A DNA stretch of 64,000 nucleotides from Primulina eburnea (Eukaryota; Streptophyta; Magnoliopsida; Lamiales; Gesneriaceae): the NCBI RefSeq assembly GCF_022965805.1, contig NC_133105.1, positions 27,069,208 to 27,133,207 on the forward strand. Direction: 5' to 3'. This document shows positions 31,437 through 41,815 of this stretch, one piece after another. How positions within the stretch are numbered: the stretch's first letter is position 1; each line of letters begins with the position of its first letter. The notes below the pieces were generated by a model. It ran no database searches. It was not told the origin of the DNA and worked only from the letters and a program-made list of their open reading frames with translations. A program made the position numbers and the translations under genes.

Positions 31437-32032
31437 TTCACCAGTTTTGGAACCATTTGATTTAGAGTTTCAGATTGATAATGTACAAAAGGAGCTACAG
31501 AATCTTTCTGATATAGTCAAGCAGCTATCTCGTGAAAATTCCGCAGAAATCAGTGGTGCGCAGTTCTTCCGAGACCGTATGTCCAAGGAAATACATAAAA
31601 CGGCGGAATCTCTGCATAAAATGTATGCTGAAATCATTGTTTCTCGACAAGCTATATCCAGAAGTTCCAGTAAGCTCACGCTTGCTCAATTTTACATACT
31701 TACATATCTCACCGAGCATGATGGCCTTTTTCGCTCCATCTCCACCACCATGGACCTAATGGATGCCAAGATCGATTCTCAATCTCAATCTCCAACCGCT
31801 CTAAATGATCGAGTTTCTAATTAGGCTCCATATCTGGAGATGTTGACTAATGGCATTCACAACTTATCTGGGCGCATGGATTACTTAATTGCTAGGGTCA
31901 TTGCCGATGATGCCAAAAAGGGGGAAGAAGATAGAACTGGAGATAGAACTGGAGCGAGTAGCAGCAGACCGCATTCTTCTGAAAGGGATCAAAATTCAGA
32001 TGAAGCTACTTTCAGAGAAATTGGAACAAATT
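31437..32032 (+). pseudogene. SIRE extra ORF (ORF3), C-terminal part
   Basis: The reading frame interrupted at 12652 continues here in phase once the Athila complex and one TSD copy are removed. It has a helical segment rich in heptad-like Leu/Ile/Val (DNVQKELQNLSDIVKQL), then MSKEIHKTAESLHKMYAEI, a TAG at 31822-31824, and an end rich in Ser, Arg, Asp and Glu (GASSSRPHSSERD). The stop TAG is at about 32032. The whole ORF would be about 915 codons. The coiled-coil-like C-terminus may mediate self-association (inference). Confidence 0.68.
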
Positions 32033-32170
32033 AGTTTTATTTGCTTGTCTTATTTAACTAATTTGTGCTTTACGTGATTTTCTGGATACTAATTGTCTTT
32101 ATCTGCTTATATATTGGTTTTCTAAAATTCTACTAACATTTAAGGAACATCTAGGCTTTGGCATCACCAC

Positions 32171-32182
32171 AAAGGGGGAAAT
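32171..32182 (+). promoter_or_regulatory. SIRE polypurine tract
   Basis: AAAGGGGGAAAT abuts the 3' LTR. It is the plus-strand primer typical of copia elements. Similar GGGGGAAC runs occur at 9234 and 10075 beside the antisense genes. Confidence 0.85.
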
Positions 32183-33275
32183 TGTTAGACTCAAATTTGT
32201 TGTGGAGATGCTAGTAAAAACCAGTAGATGCTGGCTTAGTACAAAACCAGTAGATGTAAAATAGCAGAAAGCCAGAAGCTTTTGTATCGAGCTAAAACTA
32301 GTAGCAGCACTTATCAAGTACTGTTTAAACAATTGACTTCTTAGCTAAAACCAGAACTAGAAGGGATACAAAACTCGAAATATACACTAACAGAATTTTG
32401 CGTATCTCAAAGTCTTTAAATATTACCGTTGATCTATTAACGTGATACTAGCATTTATTGCTTCATTAAATGCCATTAAATGTTGTACGAGAACATTTAA
32501 GACGGTTTACCATTTTTAGTATGAACTGAGACTGATTGCTTTAATGTATTCTGCAGGGTCCATTTTCAGCAATAAAGCTGAACCACTGAAAAGTCAAAAG
32601 AGCCGTTCAGATCTTAACGTTGGAAAAAGCTTATATATGGAGACGAAGCACTTTTCAAGAAAAAGAGTGAAGTGAACGAATCTAAGTGAAAGAATATCAT
32701 TCGAGCATCGCTAGAAACTTCAGTCATCTAAAAAGCTCAACACTGAAAAAGCAGCACACGCTTCATTGCATACACTTGATCATTTGAGATCATTTTGTGC
32801 TAGCTATTTTCTTTATCTCTCTTAAGCTATTCACTTCATAAATAGAAGACTTTGTAACTGGAAAAGAGTTCTTTCCAGAACTTAAGATCTTTCAAGTAGT
32901 TGAGTTGTAAAACTAAGAGTTTCAGTAGGCGAATGGTAAGTCCTGTTGAAGTGGGTGTGTACAACTGTTGTACTGTATTCACCAAAGTCTTTTAGTGATA
33001 CATTTTGGAAACAGAAGAAGGGGAGACGTAGAAGATTCATCTTCGAACTTCCAGAAACAAACCCTGTGCCATCTACGGCTTTTTTGTTTCACTATTTTTC
33101 ACCCACTAACCAACAGACGTTTCCGCACATTATCTTGTGATATACTGGTCTTTAAACTTGAACAAGAATCTGTTAGTATCTCTAACAGGATTTTAGCACA
33201 TCATTCGGAAAAATCGATTAAGTTTGCCGTTGAGTTTATTCAACCCCCCTTCTAAACTCAACCCGGTCCTCAATA
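32183..33275 (+). repeat. SIRE 3' LTR (1093 bp)
   Basis: It is equal in length to the 5' LTR and keeps the TATA box (32631-32640). It ends in ...CTCAATA, a mutated CA end, followed by the TSD GTTTG at 33276-33280. Confidence 0.95.
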
Positions 33276-33280
33276 GTTTG

Positions 33281-34729
33281 GGTCGAGATTGGCTTGGGAT
33301 GTAATAGAAGTCGTAGGAAGCGAAACGATGTTGAATTACGGGTTATTATTGTATTAAAGTTGCTTGTCGATGCTTAGGGACGTTTGGGGTGTTTGTACGG
33401 GTTTGAATCAATGTAATAACATCTTAGGATGAGTCTTGAGGTGTTGGTTCATGGTCTTTAGGCTTGGATTGGAAGGATGGATCAATAAGTTAGTGAATTT
33501 TCGTGAATTTCCAATTACAAAGGCTACCTAGACCCCGACACGGAGTCCGTGTCCTTTTTTCTTTGAAAATTCGAAATTCCAGTGCCTACCCGGACCCCTA
33601 CACGGGGTCCGTGTACCTCTTTTAAAAAAAATTTAAAAAAAATTCTTTCTTTTAGTGATTGTTTTGGGGTTTGATGTTATGATTTAGTACGATGATTAAA
33701 CGAAGTCGAGTCACGAGAGATTTAGTTTGTCATAAGGAAAATTGTCATTTTTGGGTGTGAGCATGACTATACGTCTAAGTTATGCAACATAAGTGTTTGA
33801 ATTCATGTAAATATGTGCAGCAGTGGCCCCAAGCGAGATTCAACGAATCCCTCAACACCAAGTAAGTATGTTCGACGTGCAAAGAAAATACTTTTAAGTT
33901 TTTGAGGTATACTAAATGTCTTGTGACCAAATTATGTATGGGATTGAAAAGCGGTAAAGTATGACCAGGGACCAATCCACCTCGTTAAATTATGAACGGG
34001 TATAGATCAGGATTGGAAAGCGGTAAAGTATTATCAGGGACCAATCCACCCGTTAAATTATGAACGGGGATCTCATGTATGTGGCAGTGGATCATCCATG
34101 TCAGCCCAATACTGTGGTTTAGTTTGATCAGGCGCATTTATGTATGGGTCACTTGATTTGAAACATATCTCAACACAAAATGATGTTATGTATGCCCAAG
34201 TATGTATGATGCAAGTAAGTTTAAGAAAATTCTTATGATGATGGTACGTCTACGTTTATGCTACTACGTTCATGTTTCAAGTACGTTTATGCTATTACGC
34301 TCAACTTTCAAGTATGTACGTCTTATTTTAAAGGTGCATGTGGTTTTATTATGTATTACTTGTTATTTCCAGTTTATGCATGTTGAGTCTTTACACTCAC
34401 TAGACTTGATCGATGCAGGTGATAATGAATTTGAGGAGACGAGAGGTGAGGACCAGTGAGCTGGCTTGGACTGAGCGGGAGGCTAAACCCAAGGACCGCC
34501 CATGTTTTTAAGGTTTTATGAAATGCTTCAACTACTCTGATTTTACGTTTTCGTTTATGATGTTTAAACAAGTATTTTTCTCTAGCAAACTTTATATGTG
34601 ATCTATCTTATTGCAAATTCTTTTGGTTGGACAGTTTACTTATGATCACAATTTGAAAGTTTATTTTATATTTCAGAAAAATTTTATTTTTCCGAAAATT
34701 TCAAGTAGTTCAAAATACGGTACGTTACA
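33281..34729 (+). repeat. G1 5' LTR, second part
   Basis: It continues the LTR interrupted at 2200 and ends in ACGGTACGTTACA. It contains hairpin-forming GGACCCC motifs (about 33531-33612) and a tandem duplication at 33941-34069. Joined to the first part the LTR is 2652 bp, against 2483 bp for the 3' LTR. Confidence 0.9.
33941..34069. repeat. 60-bp tandem duplication in G1 LTR
   Basis: Copies at 33941-34000 and 34010-34069 each run from GGATTG to AACGGG. Within each, GGATTGG and CCAATCC can pair (7 bp, one base changed in the first copy). The 3' LTR keeps both (40569-40628, 40639-40696), and related copies lie in the G3 LTRs (about 44165-44245 and 60475-60550). Confidence 0.8.
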
Positions 34730-34731
34730 GT

Positions 34732-34741
34732 TGGTATCAGA
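34732..34741 (+). promoter_or_regulatory. G1 primer-binding site (Met type, partly decayed)
   Basis: TGGTATCAGA follows the LTR after two bases. The last bases of the usual TGGTATCAGAGC are changed. Confidence 0.8.
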
Positions 34742-34963
34742 TCGATGTTCTAGTAAAGGGTTATGCCTACTGCCAGTTGCGAGAAGCTCACGAAGTCCCA
34801 CCTCAAGTCTGTAAGTTATAAGGTTTTAAATTATTTCATGTAGTAAGCATCAAGTCATGATTTCAGCATGTGCATGTTTTAAGTTCAAACTACGTGCATC
34901 TTATGATATTAGTATTATGTTCATGCATGTTGGATTTACGTATTGGGTAAATGTTAGAACAGT

Positions 34964-35705
34964 ATGCCTCCCAGACGTAGGATTTTGCGTGAAGCAGGGG
35001 ATGAGAATAGGAAAGCTCAGGATGGGGAGAGGGTCACTCCTCCTCGTCCACCCCCAGATATGCAGGCTCGGATGCTTGTAGGGATGACCTAGTTCTTCGT
35101 GCAGTTTGTGGGGAACCAGACTGCAGTAGACACAGGGGCAAAGCCCAAACTGGAGGCAGTCTATGAGAGGTTTAAGAGGATGGATCCGAAGGAGTTCTCG
35201 GGAAATACTGACCCGATGATAGCGGAAATATGGATTAAGTCCATCGAGGTAATCTTTGCATTTATGGAGCTGCATGATGCTGACAGAGTTAAATGTTCCA
35301 CCTTCTTGTTGACTGGAGACGCAAGGCTTTGGTGGGAAAGCGTGTCAGTGTCACAAACACTGACGTGGAATGGGTTCAAGGAGATTTTCTACTCCGAGTA
35401 ATTCACTGAAGAAGTACGCTCTCGCCTGGCCAGGGAGTTCTTGTCGCTGAGACAGGGAGACAGCAGCGTGGCAGACTTCGTCAGGGAGTTTGAGAGGGGT
35501 GTCACTTTGTGCCTCTGATGGCAAATGATTCCCGGGAGAATCCGAGGCATTAATGGATTCTTTGCGGTCGATCTTGCGCCGTGGTGTCAGGGTTGCTGGT
35601 CCTACAACTTATACAGTTGCCGTGTCGAGAGCTTTGGCGGCAGGGCAGGACCAGATGGACATTGATGTCGATAGTCTTGGCAAGAGGCCCTATCAATCAC
35701 CTTGT
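34964..35705 (+). pseudogene. G1 gag (truncated)
   Basis: The ATG at 34964 starts MPPRRRI as in G3. The chromovirus Gag core is readable (EAVYERFKRMDPKEFSG, MIAEIWIKSIEVIFAFM, ARLWWESV, RSRLAREFLSLRQGDSSV), with stops near 35089 and 35401 and frameshifts after 35510. It breaks off at about 35705 in KRPYQSP, just where other copies begin the Gln/Pro-rich region before the zinc knuckle. Knuckle, the gag-protease intron, protease and most of RT are absent. Confidence 0.82.
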
Positions 35706-36244
35706 TTTGAGGAATCTTTGTAAGTCATTAAGAAACTTAAGATTAAGTGGATATGAGTACTGGAATTAGTTTATCTAAGACTACTTGGGTTGTGTAGTTT
35801 TAATTTCAAGTTTATGAAGTAGGTGATCATACGGGGATATTGGGTGAAATAAAAAAAAAGTAGTTGTATTCAACATAGGTTACCAATGGTCGAATATTAA
35901 GATTTTTATTGAGTAAGAAATCTAAAATCTTTTTATGAGGATTCTAGAATTCTGTGGGTTATAAGTGAAGTTGATTTATTAGAATTATCATTAACAGGGG
36001 AAACTTATTAAGCTTTATATGTTAGAATGAATTAAGTATTGAGGATACGTCAAAGTGTGACGTTTGTTCTAATGAGGAAGGTTTAAGTGTCTTAGGCCTC
36101 AACTATAATGTAATTGGGAAGGAAATAGTTTAAGCATGTGTTTGATGCAAGGAAGGTTTTATTATCTAAGCAGAATATCGATATTGTATAGTTTGGGGTT
36201 TTATGGATTAATGTTATTCGAAATTTAAGATTCGCAACAATCTT
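35706..36244. other. Non-coding filler replacing protease and RT in G1
   Basis: About 540 bp of AT-rich sequence without ORF and without visible similarity to the other chromoviruses here lies where at least 2 kb of gag-pol should be. The left join is in gag (35705), the right join just before the RT block GHIISSSGVD (about 36250). I see no TSD or terminal repeat marking it as an insertion. It may be a diverged spacer from a recombinant or non-autonomous lineage. Confidence 0.6.
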
Positions 36245-36825
36245 TTTTTGGGTCATATAATATCTAGTAGTGGTGTAGATGTGGATCCAGCTAAGATAGC
36301 AGCAGTTAAGGAATGGGTTGAGCTGAAGAATACGTAAAAGATCCACAGTTTTCTAGGCTTAGCAGGCTACTACAGAAAATTCATTCAGGGATTTTCCTCA
36401 ATAGCAGTGCCACTCAGTTCACCGACAAAGAAGAATGCTAAATTCATGTGGAGTGACGAATGTCAGAAGAGCTTTGACACTTTGAAGCAAGCCATTATCA
36501 CAGCGCCAATGTTAGCCATGCCAGCAGGTCAAGGCAATTTCGTGTTGTACACCGATGCATCTAAGCTCGGGTTAGGCGCAACGTTGATGCAGCATAATCG
36601 GGTTATAGCTTATGCTTCCAGACAATTGAAGGTGCATGAGAAGAACTACCTGACTCATGATCTTGAGTTAGCCGTCGTTGTCTTTGCTTTGAAGATATGG
36701 AGACATTACCTGTACGGCGAGAAATGCCAGATATTTACTGATCACAAGAGTCTCAAGTATTTATTCACGTAGAAAGAACTGAATATGAGACAGAGACAGT
36801 GGTTAGAATTGGTGAAAGAGAGACA
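36245..36825 (+). pseudogene. G1 end of RT and RNase H
   Basis: It starts in the RT thumb ([20 protein letters not shown]), then RNase [49 protein letters not shown]. Stops occur near 36337 and 36770. After QWLELVKE it jumps directly to integrase at RHQRPAGMLKPL, omitting the RNase H end and the integrase zinc finger. Confidence 0.85.
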
Positions 36826-37933
36826 TCAGAGGCCAGCAGGGATGCTTAAGCCACTCCCTATCCCCGAGTGGAAATGGGAGAATATCACCATGGACTTTGT
36901 AGTTGGCTTGCCGAGGTCGGTCAGAGGATCCAATGCTATTTGGGTTATAGTGGATCGACTCACCAAGTCGGCACACTTCTTACCAGTGAAGACGACTTTC
37001 TCCATGACGCAGTATGCGGAGCTCTATATCAGGGAGATACGATTGCATGGAATCCCGGTTTCTATTGTGTATGACAGGGACCCGAGGTTTATATCGTCCT
37101 TTTGGAAGAGTTTGCACGCAACCATGGGGACGAAGTTGCTATTCAGTACGGCTTTTCACCCTCAGACAGATGGCCAGTCTGAGCGAGTGATTCAGATTCT
37201 GGAGGATTTATTGCGAGCCTGTATAATAGACTTCCATGGGACTTAGTAATCAAAGCTACCTCTAGTGGAGTTTACCTACAACAACAGTTTTCAAGCATCT
37301 ATAGGTATGGCCCCCTACGTGGCATTATATGGAAGGAAGTGTAGATCACCAATTCATTGGGATGAGTTTGGTGAGAGGGCAGAACTTGGTCCAGAGATAG
37401 TTCAGCAGACTGCAGATGTGGTGGTCAAGATCCGAGACATGATGAAGACCGCATAGAGTCGTCAAAATAGCTATGCTGATAAGAGGAGAAAAGATCTAGA
37501 GTTTACCGTAGGTGATCACGTTTTCATAAAGATAGCACCCATGAAGGGTGTTATGAGATTTGAGAAGAGAGGCAAGCTTAGTCCGAGGTTTATTGGACCG
37601 TTCGAGATTCTGGACAGAGTTGGGACACTAGCCTATCGTGTTGCCCTTCCACCGAATCTGGCCGGGGTACACAATGTGTTCCATGTCTCGATTCTGAGGA
37701 AGTACCTAGCTAATCCTTCGCATGTTTTGAGCTTCGAGCCGTTGCAATTGACTCCATATCTGTCATATGAGGAAAGACCCGTACAAATCCTAGGCAGAGA
37801 GGAACGGACACTTCGGAACGAGGTGACTAAACTTGTCAAAGTCCAGTGGCTGAATCAATCAGTGGAAGAGGCCACTTGGGAGACCGAGACAGATATGATA
37901 AATCGCTACCCGGAGTTGTTTGGTAAGACTTGA
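36826..37933 (+). pseudogene. G1 integrase with chromodomain-like end
   Basis: One frame, with TAG stops at 37244-37246 and 37454-37456, encodes the integrase core: MDFVVGLPRS (first Asp), VYDRDPRF (second Asp) and [11 protein letters not shown] (Glu). GPFEILDRVG and HNVFHVSILRKYL follow. At the C-terminus is a chromodomain-like block (VKVQWLNQSVEEATWETE, then a RYPELF motif), typical of chromoviruses and thought to guide insertion to heterochromatin. It ends at TGA 37931-37933. The N-terminal zinc finger is missing. Confidence 0.88.
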
Positions 37934-38016
37934 TTTGGAGGACAAAATTTATATAAGTGCGGGAGGAACTGTAGAGCCCAAAATCAGTACACGTAAAACT
38001 CGTGTATTTATTTAAA
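37825..38016 (+). repeat. First copy of duplicated integrase end, purine tract and LTR start
   Basis: This stretch (end of integrase, GCGGGAGGAAC purine tract, first 47 bp of LTR from 37970) is repeated at 38730-38920, there leading into the true 3' LTR. The two copies differ at several positions. The copies flank the Helitron-like insert. Confidence 0.85.
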
Positions 38017-38729
38017 CTAGTATTTAACCCGTGCGATGCACAGAATGATATTATTACAAATCAGAGAAAAATTAATAGACATTTAAAGTGAAAAAAATAA
38101 TATAATTATAAAAAATATTTTTTCGCTAATTTTAAAAAACTTTCTTAAATACAACACACATCTATTAATTTTTTTGACTAATAATAAGTATCATATATCA
38201 ACATTTTAGATTGTATTAGCTTATGACAATGAGATGGTGCTTATCATGTTTAGTGTATTGATGTCGACCACCAACCTTAATACATATTTTTTAGAAGTTA
38301 TATATTATTATTTTTTAACATGTGATATAAAAAAATGTAAATCTATTAATGAGAAATACTTTTTTTAAAATTCAATAATTTCATCTAAATCCACATTCAC
38401 AAACAATTTTGTGACATGACACGTGTTTGACACATCTGAATGATAACAATAATTGTTTCATCAATATCTTTATCCAAATGAGTTGTTATTTTATGTACAA
38501 AATCTCTTATTAATATACACAACAACCTATTATTTCTAAAGAAAAATGAAATATGCAATTATAAATAAATTAAGTATAAATCATAAAAGTATTTTATTAA
38601 AATTTACTATTTATATTCCAAAACAATGTCAATAAATGTTATAATGTGTCTCCTAATAAGATGCTTACTTTATTTAGAATTGGTTTAATCATTTCTATTA
38701 CGGGACATTTTATACTATCGTGTAACTGC
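38017..38729 (-). mobile_element. Helitron-like insert (3' end recognised, 5' end unclear)
   Basis: At 38017 the LTR is broken by CTAGTATTTAACCCGTGCGATGCAC. On the minus strand this reads as a hairpin (GTGC-ATC-GCAC) followed by CTAG and a host T, the signature of a Helitron 3' terminus. The next 0.7 kb is AT-rich with no ORF. The expected 5' TC after a host A is not evident at the right junction (38729), so the element may be truncated there. It does not resume the LTR where it broke it. Confidence 0.5.
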
Positions 38730-38873
38730 GACTAAACTGGTCAAAGTCTGGTGGCTGAATCAATCATTGGAAGAGGCCACTTGGGAGACCGAGACTGATA
38801 TGAGAAATCGCTACCCGGAGTTGTTTGGTAAGACTTGATTGGAGGACGAAATTTATATAAGTGCGGGAGAAAC
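38730..38873 (+). pseudogene. Second copy of G1 integrase C-terminus and polypurine tract
   Basis: It encodes the same chromodomain-like block (VKVWWLNQSLEEATWETE), stop TGA near 38837, then GTGCGGGAGAAAC as purine tract immediately before the LTR at 38874. Confidence 0.82.
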
Positions 38874-41356
38874 TGTAGAGCCCAAAATCAGTACACGTAA
38901 AACTCATGTATTTATTTAAATTGTTTAAATATTTAATTAAGTTTAAAATGATTTTAAAGATGCACGATTTATTTAAACATATCATTTTAAATTATTTATG
39001 TTTATGTGATGCACATTAAATATTTTTTTGAGTTTCATGTTTTAGGCGATTATTCCATGTGGGATCTAGAAAAAGAGACTGGCGACGATTTTGGCAATTT
39101 TAAAATGAGGTATTTTATTTAAAGTTAGTATTGGGGTATTTTAAATGATTTATTTAGTTCTAAGTATTTTAAAAGGTTTATTTAATTATTAGGTTATTTT
39201 ATAACTTTAAAGTTCTTAAAGATTTGTCATTTGTACATTTTATTTTAAATTAAGAGATGTTATTTAAAGTTAGAGAGAGGTTAGTATTTTAATTAGTTGT
39301 TAATTATCAATTAAGCACAAAATTTCCCCTAATTACCTACACAAAACTCACGCACACACTCTTTTTACACACACACATTCACGTTAATTACACATACACA
39401 CACAATTCCTTACACTATATTTCAGATTTTGAGATGAAAATATTAGGGTTCTTAGAGCAAGAGTGCAGCCGCCCCTCTCTGAATATTTCCAACGAGTCAT
39501 ATTATGTGTTCCGATGTTTTTATGCAAGAAAATCCATATGTGATGTGTAGAAGTTTGAGCAATTATGTTGGGATCACTTTTGAAACCATTTTGGGGATCT
39601 CAAAAAGTCGTTTTTGCTGGTCTTTTAAATACTGAGATTTTTCGGTTGCTTTCTAGAAAAACTTTCAACGTATGAAACGTAGAACTTTTCAATACCTTCG
39701 ATTTGATATAAAATTCGAAATATTTGGATATAATTGAGTGAGTTATGATCGTTTTCGTGGGACTGCTCAAACTGCGACTTTTATGAAAATGTGTTCTTGA
39801 CATGTTCTTGAAGTTATTTGTTTCAGGCTTCGTTGGGCATCGCCGGGCTTGTGTTACTGCATTTAGATATGTTATGGGATATATTTAGGAGTTATTTGGT
39901 GGTTCGTTTGAGTCGGGATTGGCTTGGAATGTAATAGAAGTCGTAGGAAGCGAAACGATGTTGAATTACGGGTTATTATTGTATTAAAGTTGCTTGTCGA
40001 TGCTTAGGGACGTTTGGGTTGTTTGTACGGGTTTGAATCAATGTAATAACTTCTTAGAATGAGTCTTGACGTGTTCGTTCATGGTCTTTAGGCTTGGATT
40101 GGAAGGATGAATCAATAAGTTAGTGAATTTTCGTGAATTTCCAATTACAGAGGTTACCCAGACCCCGACACGAAGTCCGTGCCCTTTTTACTTTGAAAAT
40201 TCGAAATTCTAGTGCCTACCCAGACCCCTACACAGGGTCTGAATACCTTTTTTTAAAAAAAATTAAAAAAATTCTTTCTTTTAGTGATTGTTTTGGGGTT
40301 TGATGTTATGATTTATAACGATGATTAAACGAGGTCGAGTCACGAGAGATTTAGTTTGTCATAAGGAAAATTGTCATTTTTGGGTGTGAGCAATACTATA
40401 CTTCTAAGTTATGCAAGATAAGTGTTTGAATTCATGTTAGTATATGCAGCAGTGGCCCCAAGCGAGATCCAACGAAGCCCTAAAAGCCAAGTAAGTATGT
40501 TCGACATGCGAAGAAAATACTTTTAAGTTTTTGAGGTATGCTAAATGTCTTGTGACCAAATTATGTATGGATTGGAAAGCGGTAAAGTATGAACAGGGAC
40601 CAATCCACCCCGTTAAATTATGAACGGGTTTAGATCAAGATTGGAAAACGGTAAAGTATGACCAGTGACCAATCCACCCGTTAAATTATGAACGGGGATC
40701 TCATGTATGTGGCAGTAGATCATCCCTGTTAGCCCAATACTGTGGTTTAGTCTGATCAGGTGCATTTATGTATGGGTCACTTTCTTTGAAACATATTTCT
40801 ACGCAAAATGATGTTATGTATGCCCAAGTATATATGATGCAAGTAAGTTTAAGAAAATTATTTTGATGATGGCACGTCTACGTTTATGCTACTACGTTTA
40901 TGTTTCAAGTACGTTTATGTTATTACGTTCAAGTTTCAAGTATGTTCGTCTTATTTTAAAGGTGCATGTGGTTTTATTATGTATTACTTGTTATCTTCAA
41001 TTTATGCGTGTTGAGTCTTTAGACTCACTAGACTTGATCGATGCAGGTGAGAATGAATTTGAGGAGACGAGAGGTGAGGACCAGTGAGCTGGCTTGGACT
41101 GAGCGGGAGGCTAGACCCAAGGACCGCCCATGTTTTTAAGTTTTTATGCAATGCTTCAACTACTCTGATTTTACGTTTTGGTTTATTATGTTTAAACAAG
41201 TATTTTTCTCGAGCAAACTTTATATGTGATCTATCTTATTGCAAATAATTTTGGTTGGACAGTTTATTTATGATCACAATTTGAAAGTTTATTTTATATT
41301 TAAGAAAATTTTATTTTTCCGCAAATTTCAAGTAGTTCAAAATACGGTACGTTACA
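38874..41356 (+). repeat. G1 3' LTR (2483 bp)
   Basis: It runs from TGTAGAGCCC to ACGTTACA with TSD GATCC following. It lacks about 170 bp of the 5' LTR near 39494 and has other small gaps. It preserves the GTTTG site into which SIRE inserted in the other LTR (39906). No coding content. Confidence 0.92.
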
Positions 41357-41361
41357 GATCC
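41357..41361. repeat. Right target-site duplication of G1 (GATCC)
   Basis: It matches 993-997. Confidence 0.93.
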
Positions 41362-41815
41362 CGTGCAACCGAACTATCTCTCCGATATAGAGCTCCACAT
41401 ACTGCGTCATGGAGAAAGTCGTCTTCAGTAACAAGAAATATGACGACTTGGTAAGTCGATCCACTATAACCCAAATGGCATTGAATCCTCTGACTGACAT
41501 CGGCAAACCAACAACGAAGTCCATGGTGATATTCTCCCATTTCCACTCGGGGATAGGGAGTGGCTTAAGCATCCCTGGTGGCCTCTGATGCTCTGCCTTT
41601 ACCTGCTGACAGGTGAGACATTCAGACACAAATCGGCGGATGTCTCTCTTCATGCCTGGCCACCAATACCGAATCTGCAAATCCTTGTACATCTTGGTAC
41701 CTCTTGGATGAATGGAATATGGAGATGCATGTGCCTCTATCAGAATATCCTCTTTGATCGAATCAACACTAGTCACCCACATTCTACCTATGTATCTCAT
41801 AATACCATCAGACAC
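41362..41815 (-). pseudogene. G2 integrase, N-terminal half
   Basis: The minus-strand frame has IQRGGT-like and YWWPGMKRDI, CLTCQQVKAEH (zinc finger Cys pair), PEWKWENITMDFVVGL (first catalytic Asp) and GEIVRLHGI, where G1 interrupts it. It continues at 992. Apart from the insertion this stretch is open. Confidence 0.87.

Larger units (their letters stand above)
2201..33275 (+). mobile_element. SIRE-like Ty1/copia element with extra ORF and antisense genes
   Basis: It has two LTRs of 1093 bp, TSD GTTTG, an iMet-type primer site and a purine tract next to the 3' LTR. Without the Athila insertion it is about 12.3 kb, long for copia. The extra length lies downstream of pol: two antisense ORFs (8697-9062 and 9677-9910) and a long sense ORF (10500-12652 plus 31437-32032). 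Gag with one CCHC knuckle, copia domain order (PR, IN, RT, RH) and an extra ORF after pol point to the SIRE/Maximus lineage. Gag-pol has about ten stops and frameshifts. Confidence 0.88.
998..41356 (+). mobile_element. G1: Ty3 chromovirus (Tekay/Del-like) with nested insertions
   Basis: G1 is bounded by LTRs of the form TGTAGAGCCC...ACGTTACA and the TSD GATCC. Without the SIRE insertion it is about 9.3 kb. Order: 5' LTR (998-2200 plus 33281-34729), Met-type primer site, truncated gag, a non-coding segment in place of protease and most of RT, end of RT with RNase H, integrase, a partial duplication with a Helitron-like insert, and the 3' LTR (38874-41356). It has lost most of pol and could only have moved with proteins supplied in trans, unless the losses came after insertion. 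Confidence 0.88.

Noticed and set aside
38017..38729. Complete Helitron with both ends
   Set aside because: Only the 3' hairpin-CTAG end is convincing; the right junction lacks a TC start after A and the LTR does not resume at the insertion point.
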